Below, one piece after another: positions 27,612-36,348 of a DNA stretch of 64,000 nucleotides. The stretch is from VRUE01 sp963745915. GTDB lineage: Bacteria; Actinomycetota; Thermoleophilia; Solirubrobacterales; 70-9. A program made the translations under genes and the position numbers. Under the pieces are notes generated by a model. The model had not been told where the DNA came from. It did no database searches and worked only from the letters and a program-made list of their open reading frames with translations. Every line of letters begins with the position of its first letter. Within the stretch, counting starts at the first letter, position 1. The stretch covers positions 1,798,001 through 1,862,000 of the forward strand of contig CAVUZA010000002.1 of assembly GCA_963745915.1 (NCBI GenBank), written 5' to 3'.

Positions 27612-27973
27612 AGCTCCTGCTCGACGAGATGATCTCGCCGAAGATCGCTCGCGAGCTACGAGACAAGGGCCACGACGTCCAGGCGATCAAGAGCGATCGG
27701 CCCGACCTGGAGGCGGTCGCCGACCGCGAGATCGTCCGCCGCATGGCATCCGAGGGTCGGGCCGTTGTAAGCAACGACGTGCTCGACTTCCAGCTGATCC
27801 ACAACCAGATGCTGACCGCCGGCGAGGAGCACTACGGCCTGATCTTCACCAGCGATTCCACGATGCCGCGAAACAAGGCATCGATCCCACTCTGGGTGAG
27901 CACCCTGGATCAGCTCCTCAGTGAGAACCCGGCCGACGACGCCCTGCGCAACCGGGTCATGCACCTCCCGTAG
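27608..27973 (+). CDS. DUF5615 PIN-like toxin
   Basis: A 121-residue protein of the PIN-like Mut7-C/DUF5615 group: KLLLDEMISPKIARELRDKGHDVQAIK holds the first acids (Asp6, Glu7), then DREIVRRMASEGRAVVSNDVLDF with the second cluster. These are usually the toxin half of a pair with a DUF433-type antitoxin, which lies directly upstream with a GTGA overlap. Confidence 0.8.
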   Translation: MKLLLDEMISPKIARELRDKGHDVQAIKSDRPDLEAVADREIVRRMASEGRAVVSNDVLDFQLIHNQMLTAGEEHYGLIFTSDSTMPRNKASIPLWVSTLDQLLSENPADDALRNRVMHLP

Positions 27974-27989
27974 CCGGCCGTCACCCCGC

Positions 27990-30230
27990 TCACTGCTCGC
28001 TCAAGGCCGCCGCGGCGGATCGGGTCGCCCCGGCGACGTCGAGGTGGGAGTTGGCGAAATCGAGCGCCAGCAGCTCCTTGTCGATCAGCCAGTGGTGCTT
28101 CTCCAGTTCCAGGGTCCCGACCCGCGAGGCGATCACGGCCACGTCGGGCTCGTCTTCGACGAAGGTGGCGCGCAGCGCCTCGGCCAGCTCGGCGGCTGAT
28201 TTTTTGGGAGCGACCACGGCAGCGCCCTCCGAGTGGACCATGCAGCCGGAGAGGGTCAACCCGAGGGCCAGGGTGTTCATAGTGCGGTCTCCGGCCCAGG
28301 GGAAGAACAAGGCGTCGGGTCGGCGCTCGACCAGCTGCCCCCGGTCGAGGCCCATCTCGCGGAAGGCCCTCCGGCCCTCGCCCAGCAACTGCCTGGCGGT
28401 TGGATCCAGGTAGGCGGGCATGTCCTCGCCTTCGTAAATCTCTCGCATCCGCGCGCGGACCCCATCGTGGATCTCGCCGCCCCCGCCGTGGAACGGGGGC
28501 GCGCGGCCCGCCTCCGAGGCGTGGACGGAGATCGTTCGCCGCTCGTGGTCGACGGAGAGGACGGCCCAGCGGCGACCGGCGAAGATCAGATGGGAGTCCT
28601 CCGGCGGCGAGAACCTGATCGGCAGGGACCCGATCTCGGTGCCGTCCGCCACCAGCCTGTACTCCTCGGGGGTGGCGAAGGCGGCGTAGAAGCTGTAATG
28701 ACCGACGACCCGCTCTCCCTTGGGTGCGAGGATCAGATCCCCGTCCCCGGTCTGCTGGATCACCTCCCGCGTGGCGAGGCCGCGCAGCAGGACCGAGAAG
28801 GTCGGTTGGTCGCACTCGAACGGACCGCTCCCGCAGAGAGCGCGCCAGATCTCGTCGGCCTTGGCGCCGCCGTGCTGGGCGATCGTCGAGAGCACCTGCT
28901 GGACCAGGGTCGAGAGATGGAGGGCGCCATCCACAGGCGGCTCGTACCAGCGGTCGATCAAGAGCTCGACGGTGGCGATGGTCTGCACCATCTCCTCCCG
29001 TAGATCGTCTTGGAGGCGAGCGCCCGGCTCCAGGCTTTGCTCGCTTGCGTAGAGGCGGAGCACCGACGCGTCGCCGGGCCGGCGTCCGCACCTGCCCAGT
29101 CGCTGTCGCATCGCTGCGACGGAGAACGGTGCGCCGATCTGCCCGACGCTGGAGACGGAGCCGACGTCGATGCCCAGCTCCAGGGTCGAGGTGCAGATCG
29201 CCGTGGTCGGCTTCGAGGAATCGCGCAGCAGCTGCTCGACGTCCTCCCGAATCGACTTCGCGAGGTTGCCGTGATGCGGCCAGAACTCGTTTGGAACCCG
29301 CTCTCGCTCGCAGTGGCGACGGAGCAGGTCGGCGTACTCCTCGACCTGCCCGCGAGAGTTGGCGAAGACCAGATTGTCGTGGCCCCTCGTGTGCTTGTAC
29401 ACGTGGTCGGAGATTTCGAGCTGATCCCCGGCGGCGAGGTCCTCGAGCGAGGGCTGCTCTTCGAGGTCGGCCGTCTCGGCCCGCGGGGGCGTGGCGAGGT
29501 AGCCCCGGAGCTGCACTTTCAGCGTCCGCCCGTCCTGGGACGACTCGATGACGGTGACGTCGTCGGCATTGTCTGGTCGCAGGAAGCCGGCCGCGACGCG
29601 CATGTCGCCGAGGGTCGCGCTCAGCCCGATCCTCGGCACCCTGTGCCTCGCTGCCAGCTCGATCCTGTGGAGCAGCGACTGAAGCTGCCGCCCGCGCTCG
29701 CTGCCGATGAACGCATGGAGCTCGTCGATGACGACGAACTGCAAGCCCCCGAAGAAGCGGTGGGCGCTGGTGCCGTGATTGACGAAGATGCCCTCGATCG
29801 ACTCCGGCGTGATCAGCAGAACGCCGTCCGGATGCTCCCGGATGCGGCGCTTGCGACTGCTGGCGATATCGCCATGCCAGCTGCCAACGGGAATGCCGGC
29901 CGCCTCGCAGAGCGGTTCCAGTCGCTGCTGTTGGTCGTTGATCAGGGCCTTGAGCGGACTGATGTAGAGCGCGCCCAGGCCCTGTTCCGGGGGATCGTCG
30001 GCGAGGCGCGAGCAGATCGGCAAGAACGCCGCCTCGGTCTTGCCCGATGCGGTCGGCGCAGCCACGATCAGGTCCCGCTCCCCCTTCAGGACCGGTGGGA
30101 TCGCTTCCTCCTGGATGTCGCGGAGCGCGGTCCAGCCGCTCCTGTGGACCCATCGCTGCACGTTCCTGTCCAGCAGGGCGTATGAGCTGGAGCGGGCGCC
30201 GCTCTCAGATTTGGAAGCTGGTGAGCTCAT
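27990..30230 (-). CDS. Lhr/BrxH-type DEAD-box helicase of the TerB-BrxD system
   Basis: A 746-residue superfamily 2 helicase. Motif I APTASGKT (58-65), II DELH (about 165), III SAT, the second RecA domain with STLELGIDVG and the VI-type QRLGRCGRR, then a long C-terminal region of winged-helix and beta-barrel character as in Lhr and BREX helicases. I start at the ATG at 30230, which overlaps the ATPase gene by 26 nt; the longer frame upstream is arginine/serine-rich and out of register with any homologue. It is the last gene of an operon with a BrxD-type ATPase and a broken TerB gene. Confidence 0.85.
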   Translation of the reverse strand: MSSPASKSESGARSSSYALLDRNVQRWVHRSGWTALRDIQEEAIPPVLKGERDLIVAAPTASGKTEAAFLPICSRLADDPPEQGLGALYISPLKALINDQQQRLEPLCEAAGIPVGSWHGDIASSRKRRIREHPDGVLLITPESIEGIFVNHGTSAHRFFGGLQFVVIDELHAFIGSERGRQLQSLLHRIELAARHRVPRIGLSATLGDMRVAAGFLRPDNADDVTVIESSQDGRTLKVQLRGYLATPPRAETADLEEQPSLEDLAAGDQLEISDHVYKHTRGHDNLVFANSRGQVEEYADLLRRHCERERVPNEFWPHHGNLAKSIREDVEQLLRDSSKPTTAICTSTLELGIDVGSVSSVGQIGAPFSVAAMRQRLGRCGRRPGDASVLRLYASEQSLEPGARLQDDLREEMVQTIATVELLIDRWYEPPVDGALHLSTLVQQVLSTIAQHGGAKADEIWRALCGSGPFECDQPTFSVLLRGLATREVIQQTGDGDLILAPKGERVVGHYSFYAAFATPEEYRLVADGTEIGSLPIRFSPPEDSHLIFAGRRWAVLSVDHERRTISVHASEAGRAPPFHGGGGEIHDGVRARMREIYEGEDMPAYLDPTARQLLGEGRRAFREMGLDRGQLVERRPDALFFPWAGDRTMNTLALGLTLSGCMVHSEGAAVVAPKKSAAELAEALRATFVEDEPDVAVIASRVGTLELEKHHWLIDKELLALDFANSHLDVAGATRSAAAALSEQ

Positions 30231-31512
30231 CGCCCGGCTCCGCGCTCTCCTCGAGCGGCTCCAGGTCGGGGTTGACTTCGCGGTCCAGCTCGACCGTCTC
30301 AACCAGGTCGTCCCAGCGCAGACCCGGATTCTGGCTGAGCACCGAGAGCAGGTTGACGAAGGCCTTGACGCTGCTGCGCGGGGTGCGGAAGTGGGCCTCC
30401 CCGACCTTCTGCGAGCAGTGCCTGATGAACGCCTCTATCGCCTCGTCCGGGAGCGGCGTCTCCTCGTCGTCGCTCGCGTAGACGTTGCGGATGTTCTGGA
30501 GGAGGACGAAGAGATCCTCCGGGCTGAGATTCATCAACCTGAGGACGGGTCCGCTGTAGTCGACGATGCCTTCGCGCGCGAACTGGTTTTCGGCCAGCCG
30601 GCTCTGCAGCGCCTCGTAGCTGTAGAGGCCCTTCCTGGTGTCCATCATGAAGTCCGGTGTCCCGCCGAGCACGAAGCCGATGCCGTCGCCGCCGCCCAGC
30701 GTGTCGTTGAGGATTCGCAGGATCTGCTCGTAGTTCGACTTGCGCGCCTGCGAGTTCGCGAGCTTGTAGACGTTGACCAGCTCATCCAGGCAGACGAGGA
30801 GCCCCCTGTAGCCGGCAAGGCGGACGAACCGCGCCAGCAGCTTGAGGTGGTCGTAGACGTTTGCGTCGTCGACGATCGTCCTCACCCCGAGTGCCTGACG
30901 GGCGTCGGTCCTGGTCGAGAACTCTCCGCGCAGCCAGCGGATCGCGTCGGACTGGAGCGCCTCGTCGCCGGTCTCGTGGCCTCGGCAGTACGAGGCGATC
31001 ACCTGCGCGAAGTCGTAGCCGCCGACCATCTCGCTGAGGCTGTCCAGCCGCGTGTGGATCACCGCCTGGGGTTGAGTCCCGGACTCGGTGGCCTGCTTGA
31101 GGGCCGAGGTGACGAAGGCCTCGACCACGCTTGGCATCGCGCCCCCTTCCGGCTTGGCCCGCGTCGCCAGATTCCTGGTCAGCTCCGCGTAGAGGCTCCG
31201 GGCCTGCCCGCCGGTTGCGTGCAGGCGACGGTCGGGGGTGAGGTCGGCACTCGCGGCGACCAGCTTCTTTTCGAGCGCGATCGAGCGGATGAGGTTGAGG
31301 AAGAAGGTCTTGCCCGACCCGTATTCGCCGATCACGAACCGGATGGCCGAGCCGCCTTCGGCGATGTGGTCGATGTCATTGACCAGCGCCTGGATCTCGT
31401 TGACCCGGCCCACCTGGATGTGCTGCTGGCCAACCCTCGGCACCACTCCGGCTCCGAGCGAGCGCAGGATCGCCTCGCGTTCACGGGGTCGGATCTTCCG
31501 CCGCGGGCTCAC
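30205..31512 (-). CDS. BrxD-type P-loop ATPase (DUF2791 family)
   Basis: A 435-residue ATPase. The N-terminus reads IQVGRVNEIQALVNDIDHIAEGGSAIRFVIGEYGSGKTFFL with Walker A GEYGSGKT (62-69); Walker B is in GLLVCLDELVNVYKL, followed by ILNDTLGGGDGIGFVLGGTPDFM. This is the BrxC/BrxD-like family known from BREX type 2 and from TerB-containing gene sets. I start at the GTG at 31512, which overlaps the TerB-C stop by GTGA. The same frame stays open far upstream because of high GC, giving a false TerB-ATPase fusion. Confidence 0.85.
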   Translation of the reverse strand: MSPRRKIRPREREAILRSLGAGVVPRVGQQHIQVGRVNEIQALVNDIDHIAEGGSAIRFVIGEYGSGKTFFLNLIRSIALEKKLVAASADLTPDRRLHATGGQARSLYAELTRNLATRAKPEGGAMPSVVEAFVTSALKQATESGTQPQAVIHTRLDSLSEMVGGYDFAQVIASYCRGHETGDEALQSDAIRWLRGEFSTRTDARQALGVRTIVDDANVYDHLKLLARFVRLAGYRGLLVCLDELVNVYKLANSQARKSNYEQILRILNDTLGGGDGIGFVLGGTPDFMMDTRKGLYSYEALQSRLAENQFAREGIVDYSGPVLRLMNLSPEDLFVLLQNIRNVYASDDEETPLPDEAIEAFIRHCSQKVGEAHFRTPRSSVKAFVNLLSVLSQNPGLRWDDLVETVELDREVNPDLEPLEESAEPGDELTSFQI

Positions 31513-32460
31513 GGGAGCATCTCCTCCGCCACTTCGGCGTCGATCTCGATCGGGTTGTCCCCCTCGGAGAGGGGTGCGTCGCAGAGCTCGAAGGCGGCGT
31601 TGTTGAGCGCCTCGAGGGCGCCGTCCACGAGCAGATCGCGCTCTGCGGCCAGCTCCTCGACCTCGGCCCTCGGCCACGACGCCCGCTTGGCGAGGTCGCG
31701 GGCAAGCAGTCTGACCTGCGTCCAGTCCATTCGGGGAGTCGGTTCCGGCGTGGGTTTGGGTGGTGGCCTCGGCCTCATCCTCGCTGTCGAAGATGCCGGC
31801 GAGCATCGAAGAGACGCGTGCGGTTTCCTCGATCCTTTTCTCGACCGCGGAGCGGTCGAGCGCTCCCGGGTCCTCGTGATCTGCGGCTCGGGGCCGGTCC
31901 GCGCCGATGGGCACCGGTTCGTTGGTGGCCGGTGTTGCGCCAGCCGCCGCCGCGTGGGCCTCTGCGTAGACGGAATCCGGGTCGAGACCGAGAAGGTCGA
32001 ATACCTTGCCGAGTACCTTTACCTCCTCCGGGGAGATGTGGCCGTCGGCGGCTGCAACGGCAACCAGGCCGGTCCCGATTCGCCCCTTCTGTTCGGGCGT
32101 GAGTGGCTCCAGCTTCTTGCGCAGGCCGGTGAAGGACGGCTTCGATCTCGTCACCTGCTCGACATGGGCGCGCAGCCGCTCTCGCTCTCCGGGCTGGAGG
32201 CCGATCGCGCCCTCGATATGTGCCTCCAGGTGGCGCTCCTCCTCCGGGGCGACGGTGCCGTCCGCGGCGGCGATGGCGGCGACCAGATCCAGCAGCATCA
32301 CCGCCGTCGCATAGGCCGGAGACGGGGTGCGTGGGTCGTGCTCCTGCACCGGGAAGATCACCACGGCGTTGTCCTTGGCCGGAGGATTCCCGCCGAAACG
32401 CACGTCGGGCTCGATTCCAAAGCCCAGCTTCTCCACCAGTTGGACCAGGCTGACCGCCTC

Positions 32461-32468
32461 CTTTTTCG
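32461..32468. repeat. Target site duplication, left
   Basis: CTTTTTCG, identical to 33854-33861. The 8-bp length is the one usual for ISL3-family insertions. Confidence 0.92.
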
Positions 32469-33853
32469 GGCTCTATTGACGTTTCCGTGGGTCGCGTAGG
32501 CCGCTGAGAAGAGGCGCACGCCGCTCCGCGCCTAGGTTTCCGGCTTGTTCGAAGAGTCGGAGACGGAAGGAGCGGCAACGACGTGCGCGAGAAAAGGGTA
32601 TGGGCCCGCCTGCTCGGTTTGGAGCGGGCGGTAGTCGAGGGCGTGGAGATCGATGACAAGGGGCAGGTGGTGGTGGCGGTCAGGCCGCACCGTCGAGAGC
32701 GCTGCCGCTGCGGTGTCTGCGGGCGCCGCGCCCCCGGTTTCGACCTCGGCGAGGGGCGACGTCGCTGGCGGGCACTGGACCTGGGCACGACGATCGCCCA
32801 CCTGGAAGCCGACGCGCCCAGGGTCAACTGCTCCGAGCACGGCGTCGTCGTCTGCGCGATGCCCTGGGCGCGCCACGACTCCCGCTTCACGCTCGCCTTC
32901 GAACAGCAGGTCGCCTGGCTGGCGGTGAACACCTCGGGCAGCGCCGTGGCGGAGTTGATGCGGACCAGCTGGCGCAGCGTCGGGGCGATCTGCGAGCGGG
33001 TGGCGGCAGAGGCGGGGCGCGAGGCCGACCTGCTCGCCGGCCTGCGAAGGATCGGCATCGACGAGATCTCCCACCGCAAGGGCCAGCGCTACCTGACAGT
33101 CGTCGTCGACCACGACACCGGGCGGCTCATCTGGGCGGCGCCGGGACGAGACAAGGCGACCGTCGAGGCCTTCTTCGACGCGCTGGGCGAGAAGCGCGCC
33201 AGACGCCTGGCGCTCGTCTCCTGCGACATGGCGGGCTGGATCGAGGCGGTGCTGGCCAGGCGCTGCCCCAAGGCAAGGCGCTGCGTCGATCCCTTCCACG
33301 TCATCGCCCTCGCCACCGAGGCCCTCGACGAGGTTCGCCGCGAGGTCTGGAACGAGGCCCGCCGCCAGGGACAGGCCGATGCCGCCCGCGAGCTGAAGGG
33401 CGCTCGCTTTTGCCTGTGGAAGAACCCCGAGAACCTGACCGAGCACCAGCAATCCAAGCTCGCCGACATCGAGCAGCTCAACCGGCCGCTTTACCGCGCC
33501 TACTTGCTAAAGGAGCAGCTGCGCCAGATCTACCGGCTGGGGCCCAAGGCGGCCGTCCGACTTCTCGACGAGTGGCTGGCCTGGGCGCGGCGCTGTCGCC
33601 TGCGGCCCTTCGTCAAGCTCGCCCGCACGATCACCCAGCAGCGGGAGGGGATCGTCGCTGCGATCCGCCACGGCCTCTCCAACGCCCGGGTGGAGGCGAT
33701 CAACACCCAGATCCGGCTGATCGCAAGGCGTGCCTTCGGCTTTCACTCACCCGAGGCGTTGATCTCCCTGGCGATGCTGAAGCTCGGCGGGTTGTGTCCG
33801 CCCCTGCCCGCCAGAGTCACGATCACGTGACCCACGGAAACGTCAGGAGAGCC
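32469..33853 (+). mobile_element. ISL3-family insertion sequence, 1385 bp
   Basis: Terminal inverted repeats of about 29 bp with three mismatches: the left end starts GGCTCTATTGACGTTTCC, the right end (inverted) GGCTCTCCTGACGTTTCC; both continue GTGGGTC. One transposase gene fills the element. It is flanked by an 8-bp duplication and interrupts the TerB gene. Intact ends, intact transposase and perfect duplication suggest a recent, possibly still active insertion. Confidence 0.93.
32583..33830 (+). CDS. ISL3-family transposase
   Basis: A 415-residue DDE transposase. The N-terminal zinc ribbon has CRCGVCGRRAPG and a later VNCSEHG; a helix-turn-helix follows (GSAVAELMRTSWRSVGAICER). The catalytic core shows GIDEISHRKGQRYLTVVVDHD, the second acid in VSCDMAGWI with DPFHV, and the Glu in NARVEAINTQIRLIAR. 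Start at a GTG 114 bp inside the left end. No frame break. Confidence 0.93.
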   Translation: MREKRVWARLLGLERAVVEGVEIDDKGQVVVAVRPHRRERCRCGVCGRRAPGFDLGEGRRRWRALDLGTTIAHLEADAPRVNCSEHGVVVCAMPWARHDSRFTLAFEQQVAWLAVNTSGSAVAELMRTSWRSVGAICERVAAEAGREADLLAGLRRIGIDEISHRKGQRYLTVVVDHDTGRLIWAAPGRDKATVEAFFDALGEKRARRLALVSCDMAGWIEAVLARRCPKARRCVDPFHVIALATEALDEVRREVWNEARRQGQADAARELKGARFCLWKNPENLTEHQQSKLADIEQLNRPLYRAYLLKEQLRQIYRLGPKAAVRLLDEWLAWARRCRLRPFVKLARTITQQREGIVAAIRHGLSNARVEAINTQIRLIARRAFGFHSPEALISLAMLKLGGLCPPLPARVTIT

Positions 33854-33861
33854 CTTTTTCG
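33854..33861. repeat. Target site duplication, right
   Basis: CTTTTTCG, identical to 32461-32468. Confidence 0.92.
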
Positions 33862-35341
33862 GCAGCGTTGACCGATCCCCAGGCCAGCGGGCAAGGAGGT
33901 CGTTTGCCTCCAGGACCCAGGGCCGCTCACCCAGCGCGGCTTCCCGGAGGAGCTTCTTCATGGTCCTCAGTCCCTCGTGATCATTGGTCTCCAGGAGCGG
34001 GGCCGGAAGTAGAGCGACGCCCTCGAGGCTCTTGGCCTCGAGCGGTTTGCGACCGAGGAGACGGCTGTAGGGGTCGAGCTCGGCGCAGCAGTCGCGGGCC
34101 AGCTCCCGCAGCGGTTCGATCAGCTTCGGCGATCCGGCGACGTCGGGAAGTGAGGTCGGCTCTCCGACCTCCTGCAAGCCTGGACTGGATGCGCGATAGC
34201 TGACTTCCAGCTTCCCGTCCCGGGGGAGGCGCAGACCCTCGCCGAAGCGGTCCCTGTAGCGGATCTCGAAGAGCGAGGAGAACTCCTCCTCGCAACGTTG
34301 CGCGGGGGTTCGAAGATGGGCCTCCGGGCTCGTCAGTGCCCAACTCAACGCAAGCTCGGCGGGCAGCGGCAGCTGTGCGGCCGCGACCTCCCCGAGCATC
34401 AACCGAAGGGTGAGCGGTACTTGCCATCCGGAGAGCTCCCTGGGAGGTGGCGGGTTGCTGTGGCCGCGGAGTTGATCCTGCGCGTCCAGGAACTCGAGCA
34501 GTCGTCCTAGCTGATGAGCGAGCGAGGTGCGCTCCCGGTCGTCCTCGACTTCCTCCCGCAGGCGCACCAGCTCCTCCGCGATCGCGGCGCGTTCGGAGGC
34601 CGCGGCAGAGCTCTCTCGGGTGTCGTCGAGAAGGCGCCGCTCGAGGCCGTAGAAGTAAAGGAAGGCAAGCGATTGCGAAACATCGAGGGCGCGCCGCGGG
34701 CCCGCGAGCCAGTCCAGGTAGATGGCCCGGTCGGTGGGGGAGAGGCTCTGGTAGGACGGCCAGTAGAAGCGCGACGGTCCGTCGCCCGAGGATTGCGAGG
34801 CGACCTCGAGCGACGGGTCGACGAGGGCGGGCTCGAGGATCGGGAAATCGCGGCTGCCGGTCGCGAGATTGCTCCCGAGGTAGAACAGGCCGCCGCTGAT
34901 GTTGCGCCCCGCCACCTCCACGTTCTTCCCACCGGGCACCCAGCACTGGTCTGCCGTCTGTGCTGGCTGCCCCCGGCGGGGGCTGGGCAACGCGGGATCC
35001 TCTCCGGTCAGCTCGACCGGGATCGAGAAGGTGGAGACCTCGTCGCCGATGGTCACCGTCAACTCGAAGTTCGGCTCTTCCGCGGAAGCGCTCGCCGCCT
35101 CCTGTCTCTCTGTTCCGATCAGGCGGTCGAAGAGACCCATGCCCACCCCTCTCTGCTTCCGGAAGCCTGCTTCGACCTCAATATGCAGGGTTTCTTATCG
35201 CAAACGCACCGGGATTGCGACATGGTGCGTACCAAAGAACCAATGCGTCCGCGAGTTTGCGGTCGGGGCCAGACGAAGAGTGCCCCAGTTCTGAGAGCAC
35301 CCGTCCGGGAAGCGGGAAGGACGCCCGCCTGATTCCGACTA

Positions 35342-35394
35342 TGCGGCCGAGAGGAGTCGAACCTCCACCCCCGTAAGGGGCACAAGGCCCTCAA
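35342..35394 (-). repeat. tRNA-Leu 3' half fragment with att core
   Basis: Read on the minus strand this is the anticodon-loop-to-acceptor half of a class II tRNA-Leu: variable-arm stem CCCC/GGGG, T-arm GGAGG-TTCGACT-CCTCT and acceptor CGGCCGC plus A. There is no 5' half, so it is not a working tRNA. The stretch 35376-35394 (AGGGGCACAAGGCCCTCAA) is identical to 41818-41836 inside the intact tRNA-Leu gene, in the same orientation; the rest has diverged. This is what a displaced attachment-site half looks like. The 370-base stretch 35141-35514 holds this, the promoter below and nothing else I can support. Confidence 0.8.
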
Positions 35395-35492
35395 ACCGGC
35401 GTTTCCGTTCTATTCAGTGCTCTCAGGTGACCTGAGGTGCTCCGAGGTCACGCAGGTTAGCGATCTGGAGGTCCGCAGATCGGTCCGCGAAA

Positions 35493-35526
35493 ATGTAGCT
35501 GCTACGATCTCAATATGACGCTACAT
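35493..35526. promoter_or_regulatory. Operator and -10 of the element's vapBC
   Basis: ATGTAGC (35493-35499) and GCTACAT (35520-35526) form a spaced inverted repeat spanning the start codon; the left copy is itself part of GTAGC-T-GCTAC. A -10-like TACGAT (35503-35508) ends 6 nt before the ATG, so the mRNA is probably leaderless, as at 26491. Confidence 0.4.
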
Positions 35527-35787
35527 CAGCGAGGGAGCGAGGTCGGAGTCCGCGAGTTGCACGACCGGCTCAGCTCCTACTTGGAGCGGGTCGAGGAGGG
35601 GGGAGAGGTGGTCGTCACCCGGCGCGGGAGGCGCATCGCTCGCATCAGCAAGCTCGACGACGACCCGCTCGAAGATCTCGTGCGCCGCGGTCTGGTCCGC
35701 CTCCCCGAGGGGGGGCGAACGCCCCGGCGGGCCCAGGTGAAGGCCACCGAACCGGTGTCGGACCTCATAGCTGAGCAGCGCCGCTGA
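35515..35787 (+). CDS. Phd/YefM-family antitoxin
   Basis: A 90-residue antitoxin: SEVGVRELHDRLSSYLERVEEGGEVVVTRRGRRIARI (residues 8-44) is the Phd/YefM DNA-binding fold, and the C-terminus (PLEDLVRRGLVRLPEGGRTP...VSDLIAEQRR) is the toxin-binding tail. Its TGA overlaps the CTG that begins the toxin. Confidence 0.88.
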   Translation: MTLHQRGSEVGVRELHDRLSSYLERVEEGGEVVVTRRGRRIARISKLDDDPLEDLVRRGLVRLPEGGRTPRRAQVKATEPVSDLIAEQRR

Positions 35788-36203
35788 TCCTCTACTTCGA
35801 CACCTCCGCCTTGGTCAAGCTCTTCGTCGTCGAGGAGGGCTCCGATCAGGCCGCCGAGATTTGGAACAGCCCTGAGCCCGTCGCTACCAGCATCCTCGCC
35901 TACCCCGAGGGACGCGCGGCCCTGGCCGCCGCCCGTCGTAGCGCCCGCCTGACGAGTGCAGCGCACGCGCGAGCGCTGGCGGAATTCGAGGATCTCTTCA
36001 GCGACCTGATCTCGATCGGAGTCGACGAGGACCTCGCCCGCCGGGCCGGCCAGCTCGCCGAAGATCTTGAGCTTCGCGGCTACGACGCCGCCCATCTCGC
36101 GAGCGCCCTGGAGCTTGGCGAGGGGAACGTCGTGATGGTCAGCTGGGACGCTGACCTGCAACATGCGGCCGAGCGGGTCGGCCTTGTCGTGGGCGGCGGG
36201 TGA
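35784..36203 (+). CDS. VapC-type PIN toxin with an apparent CTG start
   Basis: A 139-residue PIN toxin. Read from the CTG at 35784 the protein begins (M)ILYFDTSALVKLFVVEEGS, the standard VapC N-terminus with the first catalytic Asp at residue 6. The next possible start, TTG at 35811, would remove that Asp and the first strand. CTG overlaps the antitoxin stop as CTGA, the same geometry as the GTGA overlaps of the other VapBC pairs here. Other acids: Glu in AYPEGRAAL and Asp in GYDAAHLASAL. So the gene looks functional with a rare start codon. Confidence 0.82.
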   Translation: MILYFDTSALVKLFVVEEGSDQAAEIWNSPEPVATSILAYPEGRAALAAARRSARLTSAAHARALAEFEDLFSDLISIGVDEDLARRAGQLAEDLELRGYDAAHLASALELGEGNVVMVSWDADLQHAAERVGLVVGGG

Positions 36204-36348
36204 GTTGGAACTTCGGGGGTTCGAGGAGCGGATCGACTGGAGTTGGATTCGCGAGCGAGTCGCAACATGCGGGTGGTCTGAACCGGCAGCCGCATTTCGC
36301 GCGAAGCGGGACTCGTTCGGGCCACAGCTAGACGCCTCGCGCGCGTGG

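Larger units (their letters stand above)
31509..35140 (-). pseudogene. TerB-N / TerB / TerB-C protein split by an IS and frameshifted
   Basis: First gene of the helicase-ATPase operon. The 5' part (35140 to 33854, 429 codons) carries TerB-N: FELTVTIGDEVSTFSIPVE, GRNISGGLFYLGSNL, FYWPSYQSLSPTDRAIYLDWLAG and LAFLYFYGLERRLL. The 3' part (32460 to 31509) carries TerB (LLDLVAAIAAADGTVAPEEERHL, VAVAAADGHISPEEVKVLG) and TerB-C (NNAAFELCDAPLSEG to the stop). Deleting the IS and one 8-bp repeat joins the frame exactly (...LPKK-EAVSLVQLVEKLG). Separately, one extra base (or two missing) near 31750-31790 shifts TerB-C out of frame. The intact protein would be about 745 residues. Both lesions would abolish it unless the second is a sequencing error. 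Confidence 0.85.

Noticed and set aside
30205..32436. A 743-codon open frame that would fuse TerB to the BrxD-like ATPase
   Set aside because: The middle section (GRGRGAGRRARSARGRRPRGAQQ...) is low-complexity off-frame translation of TerB-C, which reads perfectly in the neighbouring frame and ends in a GTGA overlap with the ATPase start.
27990..35140. A complete BREX locus
   Set aside because: The ATPase and helicase families fit, but no PglX methylase, PglZ phosphatase, BrxA/B or PglW-like gene is present in the window.
35342..35428. A complete second tRNA-Leu gene
   Set aside because: The 3' half folds well but the sequence 5' of the anticodon loop gives no D arm or acceptor partner.
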